From contig CALJTZ010000378.1 of the NCBI GenBank assembly GCA_937975655.1, positions 1 through 18,543 on the forward strand: a DNA stretch of 18,543 nt, read 5' to 3'. Numbering within the stretch: the stretch's first letter is position 1; the number at the start of each line of letters is the position of its first letter. Positions 14,810 to 18,543 of this stretch are shown piece after piece. The notes beneath the pieces were generated by a model, which was not told the origin of the DNA, did not search any database, and saw only the letters and a list, made by a program, of their open reading frames with translations. The position numbers were made by a program, and so were the translations under genes. Source of the DNA: an uncultured Synechococcus sp. GTDB taxonomy: Bacteria > Cyanobacteriota > Cyanobacteriia > PCC-6307 > Cyanobiaceae.

Positions 14810-14949
14810 AGCTCTCTGGAGCAGTTGGCATGACTGGGATCTTGTCGAGATGCCGCCCATACATGCAAGGGCAATGCGGCGCAGAGTGCCTGATCGGGCA
14901 TACATTTGTGGCATCGAAGTTCAGCCCGTAGAGGCTGATCCCCCCTCCC

Positions 14950-17451
14950 ATGGCAGACGCCACATCCAGGCAGGAGCTCGAGCTTCTCCAGGGCCTCGTT
15001 GCCCAGAAGCTCTCCGTAAGCGCCAATGCGGAGCTGAGTGCCGGCACCGATGCCGAGCTCACCGCCAAGGCCACGTCAGTGGAAGGCGCCAGCGACGCCA
15101 TCGCTGAGCTCATCACCAGCGAGGGCGTCCGCGCCACCACCCTGGAGGTGGATGGCGACGCCAAGGTGGCGGCCCAGAGCAAGCTGAAGATCACCGCAGA
15201 CGCCAGTGGTGTTACCGGTGATGGCAGTGCCACCAGCACCATCGGCACCAGCTCTGGCCTGGAGGCATCCAGCCTTGAGGTGGGTGGCGACAGCACCATT
15301 ACGGCGGCCAGCAATGCCACTGCTGCTGCAACCACTGCTACCACGGGTGGCGATGCCACCGCCACCGCCAGCATCGGCGATGCGGTGGGCATGGAGGGCG
15401 CCACCACCAGTTCAGATGGTGACCTGACCCTGAGCGGCACGGCCGCCAACACCCTCACCAGCTCGGCCATCGTCACCGACGCCTCCACCGACCTGGAGGC
15501 TCCCGATGGCGCCACCGCCAGCACTGAGCTCGGCAGCACCAGTGGTGCCCGCCTCGGCAAGCTCGATACGGGCGATAACGCCGCCATCAGTGGCGCCGTT
15601 GCCGTGAGCAGCTCCGCCACGGCGGCCGCCACCACCGGCACCGCTACGGCCAGCACCGCTGCAGACGACGCCCGCGGCATCGAGCTCACCGGTGCCACCA
15701 ACGAGCTCTCCGGCGATGCCACCCTGGCCGGTAGTGCCAACCTCACGGGCACCGCCAAGGCCACCACCACCACCGGGGCGGCTGTGGCCACCGCGGCTAG
15801 TGGCCGCGTGGAGGGCACCGATCTTGGCGCCGCCACCACCACCATCGGCGGCAAGGCCACCGTGGGCGGCTCGGTGGTGCTCAACACCACCAGCGAAGCC
15901 ACCAACGTGGGCGGTGGTGATGTGGAGGCCGTCGCCAGCATTGAGGGGGGCAAGGGTCTCACTCAGGACGACGACACCACAGCCGCCCAGCTCAACGTTC
16001 AGGGTGACGGCAAGCTCACCGGCACCCTGAGTGCCACCACCCGGGTCACGGCCAGCAGTGCCGCAGGCGATGCCAAGGCGGTGGCCGGCAGTGCCACAGG
16101 TGGCGACCTGTTTGGTGTGGACCTCCAGAGCACCACCATCAATGGCACCGGTGAGGTGAGCGGCCAGCTCAGCACCAACACCACTGCCACCGCCAGCAGC
16201 ACCACCGGTACGGCCACCACCCAGGTGGTGGGTGCCGACCGGGTGGCGGTTCAGGGTTACGACATCGAAATCGGCGACGACGCAACCCTTAAGGCCACCA
16301 ACAGCAGCGTGTCGGCCGCCACCGCCACCAGCACCGCTGAGGCGGCCGTGGCCCAGGTGGGCAATACCGCTGCCCACCTCTCCAACAGCGCTGTGGACAA
16401 CAGCGTGGTGCGCGCCGGGGGCAACCTCAGCGTCACCGCCACCACCAACAGCGATGGCGATGCCACCGCCACCAGCGTCAGCGATGACGCCACGGCGCAG
16501 ACCTACGCCGACGCGGTGGGTATCGCCAACAGCGCCTTTGAGGGCGAGGCCGATGCCACCCTCACGGCCACGGCGGTGAATACCGCCACCATCAAGGCCA
16601 GCAGTGTTGGCGACAGCGCTGTGGCGGATGACGCCGTTGCCACCGGTGAGCTGAGTGCGGTTGGTCTCGATGTCGACGACCTGGTGAACAACCAGGGCCT
16701 CGACATCAGCGGCGACGCCACCCTGGCTGGTACCGCTGGCCTACAAACCGATATCAGCGCTTCGATCACCCTCGGTGATGCCAGCTCCAGTGGTGAACTC
16801 TCGGGCTTCGGCATTCAGATCGATCATGCCGAGATCGGCGGCATCGCCAGCTTCAAGGGCATCGGCTTGATCGATGTGTCCTCGGTGACGGCGGATGTGG
16901 GCAACAACGGCCTGGCCACTGCCACCAGTGATCTGTCCGTGTTGGGCCTCGAGGTGGCTGATTTCCTGCGCGTGGGCGACGATGCCACCCTGGAAAGCCA
17001 GGCCTCGGCCAAGCTCACCACCAGTGCCACCAACGTGGGTGGTGATGCCATCGCCTTGCTGAACGATGGCCTGCTGCCCGGTTCCTACGACATCAGCGGC
17101 ATGAACCTGGGAACGCTTGATTTCCAGGGTGACGGCACCTTCAAATCGGTGCTGGTGGACGACTTCAAAACCCTCGCCACCACGGTGCAGGGGGATGCCA
17201 GCGCCGCTGCCAGCCACTCGCTGCTGGGCATTGGCTTCAACGGCACAGGCAGCTCCGTGGCCGGCGATGTGAAGGTCACGTCCGTGCTCAGTCACACCAG
17301 CTTCACCGATGCGCAATCGGTGCATGGCATCGCCACCGCCAGCGAGCACCTGTCGGCCATTGGCGTGGACGTGCACGATCTCGCCGTGGATGGCAGCGCC
17401 AGCTTTAGTTCCAACGTGGTGGTGCGCGCCACCAGTTCAAGCGATAGCTAA
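14950..17451 (+). CDS. Repeat protein 5: 833-aa predicted beta-solenoid with uniform repeats
   Basis: ATG 14950 begins MADATSRQELELLQGLVAQK, a short helical lead-in, and repeats start almost at once. About 18 units of about 44 residues follow one pattern: 'GLxxxxLEVGGDSTI...NATA..T.GDATA.A.....'. The core is G-D-A-T-L, without the A/B alternation of proteins 2-4. The composition is Ala/Thr/Ser/Gly/Asp-rich, with no Cys and little Lys or Arg. The C-terminal module is recognisable but diverged (HTSFTDAQSVHGIATASEHL). There is no signal peptide or membrane helix. GC content is higher than in gene 4 and codon choice is more uniform (ACC, GCC). The stop is 35 bp before the VCBS gene with no terminator between, so the two are probably co-transcribed. 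It has no small S-type partner gene. A surface or extracellular structural role is inferred. Confidence 0.9.
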   Translation: MADATSRQELELLQGLVAQKLSVSANAELSAGTDAELTAKATSVEGASDAIAELITSEGVRATTLEVDGDAKVAAQSKLKITADASGVTGDGSATSTIGTSSGLEASSLEVGGDSTITAASNATAAATTATTGGDATATASIGDAVGMEGATTSSDGDLTLSGTAANTLTSSAIVTDASTDLEAPDGATASTELGSTSGARLGKLDTGDNAAISGAVAVSSSATAAATTGTATASTAADDARGIELTGATNELSGDATLAGSANLTGTAKATTTTGAAVATAASGRVEGTDLGAATTTIGGKATVGGSVVLNTTSEATNVGGGDVEAVASIEGGKGLTQDDDTTAAQLNVQGDGKLTGTLSATTRVTASSAAGDAKAVAGSATGGDLFGVDLQSTTINGTGEVSGQLSTNTTATASSTTGTATTQVVGADRVAVQGYDIEIGDDATLKATNSSVSAATATSTAEAAVAQVGNTAAHLSNSAVDNSVVRAGGNLSVTATTNSDGDATATSVSDDATAQTYADAVGIANSAFEGEADATLTATAVNTATIKASSVGDSAVADDAVATGELSAVGLDVDDLVNNQGLDISGDATLAGTAGLQTDISASITLGDASSSGELSGFGIQIDHAEIGGIASFKGIGLIDVSSVTADVGNNGLATATSDLSVLGLEVADFLRVGDDATLESQASAKLTTSATNVGGDAIALLNDGLLPGSYDISGMNLGTLDFQGDGTFKSVLVDDFKTLATTVQGDASAAASHSLLGIGFNGTGSSVAGDVKVTSVLSHTSFTDAQSVHGIATASEHLSAIGVDVHDLAVDGSASFSSNVVVRATSSSDS

Positions 17452-17486
17452 ACGCGCTCTCGGTTCACCACCATCGCTTGATCACC

Positions 17487-18543
17487 ATGCCTGACGACAC
17501 CACCCTCACCACAGACACGACCGCCACCTTTCTCGAGGAGGCCATCGCCGATGTAGCCGAGCAGGCCTCCACCCAGGCACCGGAGACGGTGGAGCCGCCA
17601 CCGCCACCGCCTCCCACAGGCCCCCCCAAGCTCACCCTGCAGGTGAGTGAAGGTGTCAGCGAAGGCCGCAGTGGCTACCTGAGCTTCAACGATGTTGATG
17701 GCGAGGGTTGGGCCGACCTCTACCCCGAGGCCTATCGCCCCAGCCCTCTGGGCAGCTTCAGCCTCAGCCGGCCCAACAGTGAAGGCTTCAGCAGCTGGAG
17801 CTATGTGCCGGGCAGGAGCCTCGACAACGGCGAGGTGGAGATCGACACCTACCTGGTGGAGGACGGCCAGGGTGCCACCTACCAGGTGGACGTGCAGGTC
17901 ACCGGTCGGGACGACCTGTCGAGCGTTGTGGGCACCACCACCGGCGCCATTGTTGAAGGGGTGAATGCCCGCCAGAGCGGCACCATCACCGTTCACGATC
18001 CCGACAGCAACGACGCCGCCAGCAATCCGGCTGGAGTCCATCTGCTTGCGTACGACGGACTCCAAGGCCGCTACGGCACGTTCAGTTTCAACGGCAGCAC
18101 CACCAGCAACAGCGCTGATTGGGTTTACACCCTCAACACCGACAACACCGAGCGGCTCAAGCAGCTGCTCACCGGCCAGAAAGCGGTGGAGACCTTCGAG
18201 GTCAAAACCAGTGATGGCCAAAGCGAAACCGTGGAGATCACCCTCCATGGCGAGGACGACCCCACCCTCTTTGGCGGCGCCGTCGCCAGCAGTGACACCA
18301 CCGGCATCGATGCGGTGGGCACAGAGCTGCGGGCCGGCAACCGTTTCAACATTTCGGCCGATGCCGCCGCTGATGCGGTGGATCAGGCCCTGAGCCTCAG
18401 CGACGACAATGTCGCCCAGGCCCTGGCGGACGCCTACGCCATCGCCATTGAGCACGATGGTTCCGTGGATGCCCTGCTGGCTGGCGATGCCCCCAGCCTG
18501 CTCAATCTCAGCGCTCGCAATGGCGGCCTAATCAGCATTGAGG
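17487..18543 (+). CDS. VCBS-repeat surface protein, 3' end outside the window
   Basis: The frame is open from ATG 17487 to the window end (352 codons). An acidic N-terminus (1-30) leads to a proline-rich linker with seven consecutive Pro (37-43), then two VCBS-type beta domains. The first spans about 48-143 and ends VQVTGRDD. The second spans about 144-238: AIVEG, SGTITVHDPDSND, YGTFSFNG, DWVYTLNTDNTERLKQLLTG, FEVKTSDG, and ending ITLHGEDD. This follows the classical VCBS order and its closing [TH]G.[DN]D motif. After about 250 the sequence changes to acidic helical and repeat-like text (SADAAADAVDQALSLSDDN). VCBS proteins are usually large extracellular adhesins, often exported by type I secretion with a C-terminal signal, which would lie beyond the window. 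There is no N-terminal signal peptide here, which agrees with that route. Confidence 0.85.
   Translation, partial: MPDDTTLTTDTTATFLEEAIADVAEQASTQAPETVEPPPPPPPTGPPKLTLQVSEGVSEGRSGYLSFNDVDGEGWADLYPEAYRPSPLGSFSLSRPNSEGFSSWSYVPGRSLDNGEVEIDTYLVEDGQGATYQVDVQVTGRDDLSSVVGTTTGAIVEGVNARQSGTITVHDPDSNDAASNPAGVHLLAYDGLQGRYGTFSFNGSTTSNSADWVYTLNTDNTERLKQLLTGQKAVETFEVKTSDGQSETVEITLHGEDDPTLFGGAVASSDTTGIDAVGTELRAGNRFNISADAAADAVDQALSLSDDNVAQALADAYAIAIEHDGSVDALLAGDAPSLLNLSARNGGLISIE

Larger units (their letters stand above)
14643..14949. other. Intergenic region D, upstream of repeat gene 5
   Basis: This 307-bp stretch opens with the terminator of the gene 4/S2 unit. It then carries seven ATAC/GTAT words in about 190 bp (near 14725, 14745, 14758, 14782, 14803, 14859 and 14900), GATAAGTAATAC (14795-14806), a 13-bp palindrome (14797-14809) and a GGCAT/ATGCC inverted repeat (14827-14854). 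A GAGG about 12 bp before the ATG at 14950 is a weak ribosome-binding candidate. No gene is seen here. Confidence 0.55.

Noticed and set aside
14733..15962. 409-aa minus-strand ORF opposite repeat gene 5
   Set aside because: It is a Ser/Val/Pro/Ala-rich mirror of the repetitive GCC/ACC codons of gene 5, has no domain character, and runs across the intergenic region. It is a compositional shadow.

Overview
The window looks like the start of a contig from a high-GC Gram-negative bacterium, assembled from Illumina data. The first 50 bases are unremoved Illumina index-adapter sequence; everything after that reads as genuine. One gene encodes a signal-peptide-bearing outer-membrane beta-barrel. 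Several long Ala/Ser/Thr/Gly-rich acidic proteins lack signal peptides, and start codons lack clear Shine-Dalgarno sites. Together this suggests a picocyanobacterium of the Synechococcus/Cyanobium type. That placement is an impression from composition and protein style, not proof.

Layout. 51-2880: 5'-truncated gene for repeat protein 1. 2917-3507: a protein with a probable ribbon-helix-helix DNA-binding fold. 3508-3841: structured intergenic region A. 3842-6871: repeat protein 2 (1009 aa). 6855-7604, minus strand: outer-membrane beta-barrel protein whose 3' end overlaps gene 2. About 7605-8176: region B, divergent between the barrel gene and gene 3. 8177-10384: repeat protein 3 (735 aa). 10499-10789: small helical protein S1 (96 aa). 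10790-11303: region C. 11304-14273: repeat protein 4 (989 aa). 14352-14642: small helical protein S2 (96 aa, paralogue of S1), then a rho-independent terminator. 14643-14949: region D. 14950-17451: repeat protein 5 (833 aa). 17487 to the window end: a VCBS-type surface protein, cut by the window edge.

The main result is a tandem family of five long, cysteine-free proteins made of repeats of about 44 residues, predicted here to be beta-solenoids. In proteins 2, 3 (less strictly) and 4 two repeat subtypes alternate. All five end in a related C-terminal module centred on a [NS]-F-[VT]-x-A-x-S type motif. Two of them are followed by paralogous 96-aa helical proteins of identical length. The four intergenic regions share a GATAAG[CT]AA motif, a high density of ATAC/GTAT words, and hairpins built on those words. 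A reasonable model is a multi-component surface or extracellular matrix system with common regulation: solenoid subunits plus the VCBS protein exported without a Sec signal (perhaps by type I secretion), small helical partners, an outer-membrane barrel, and possibly the ribbon-helix-helix protein as regulator. Functions beyond the visible folds are inference.
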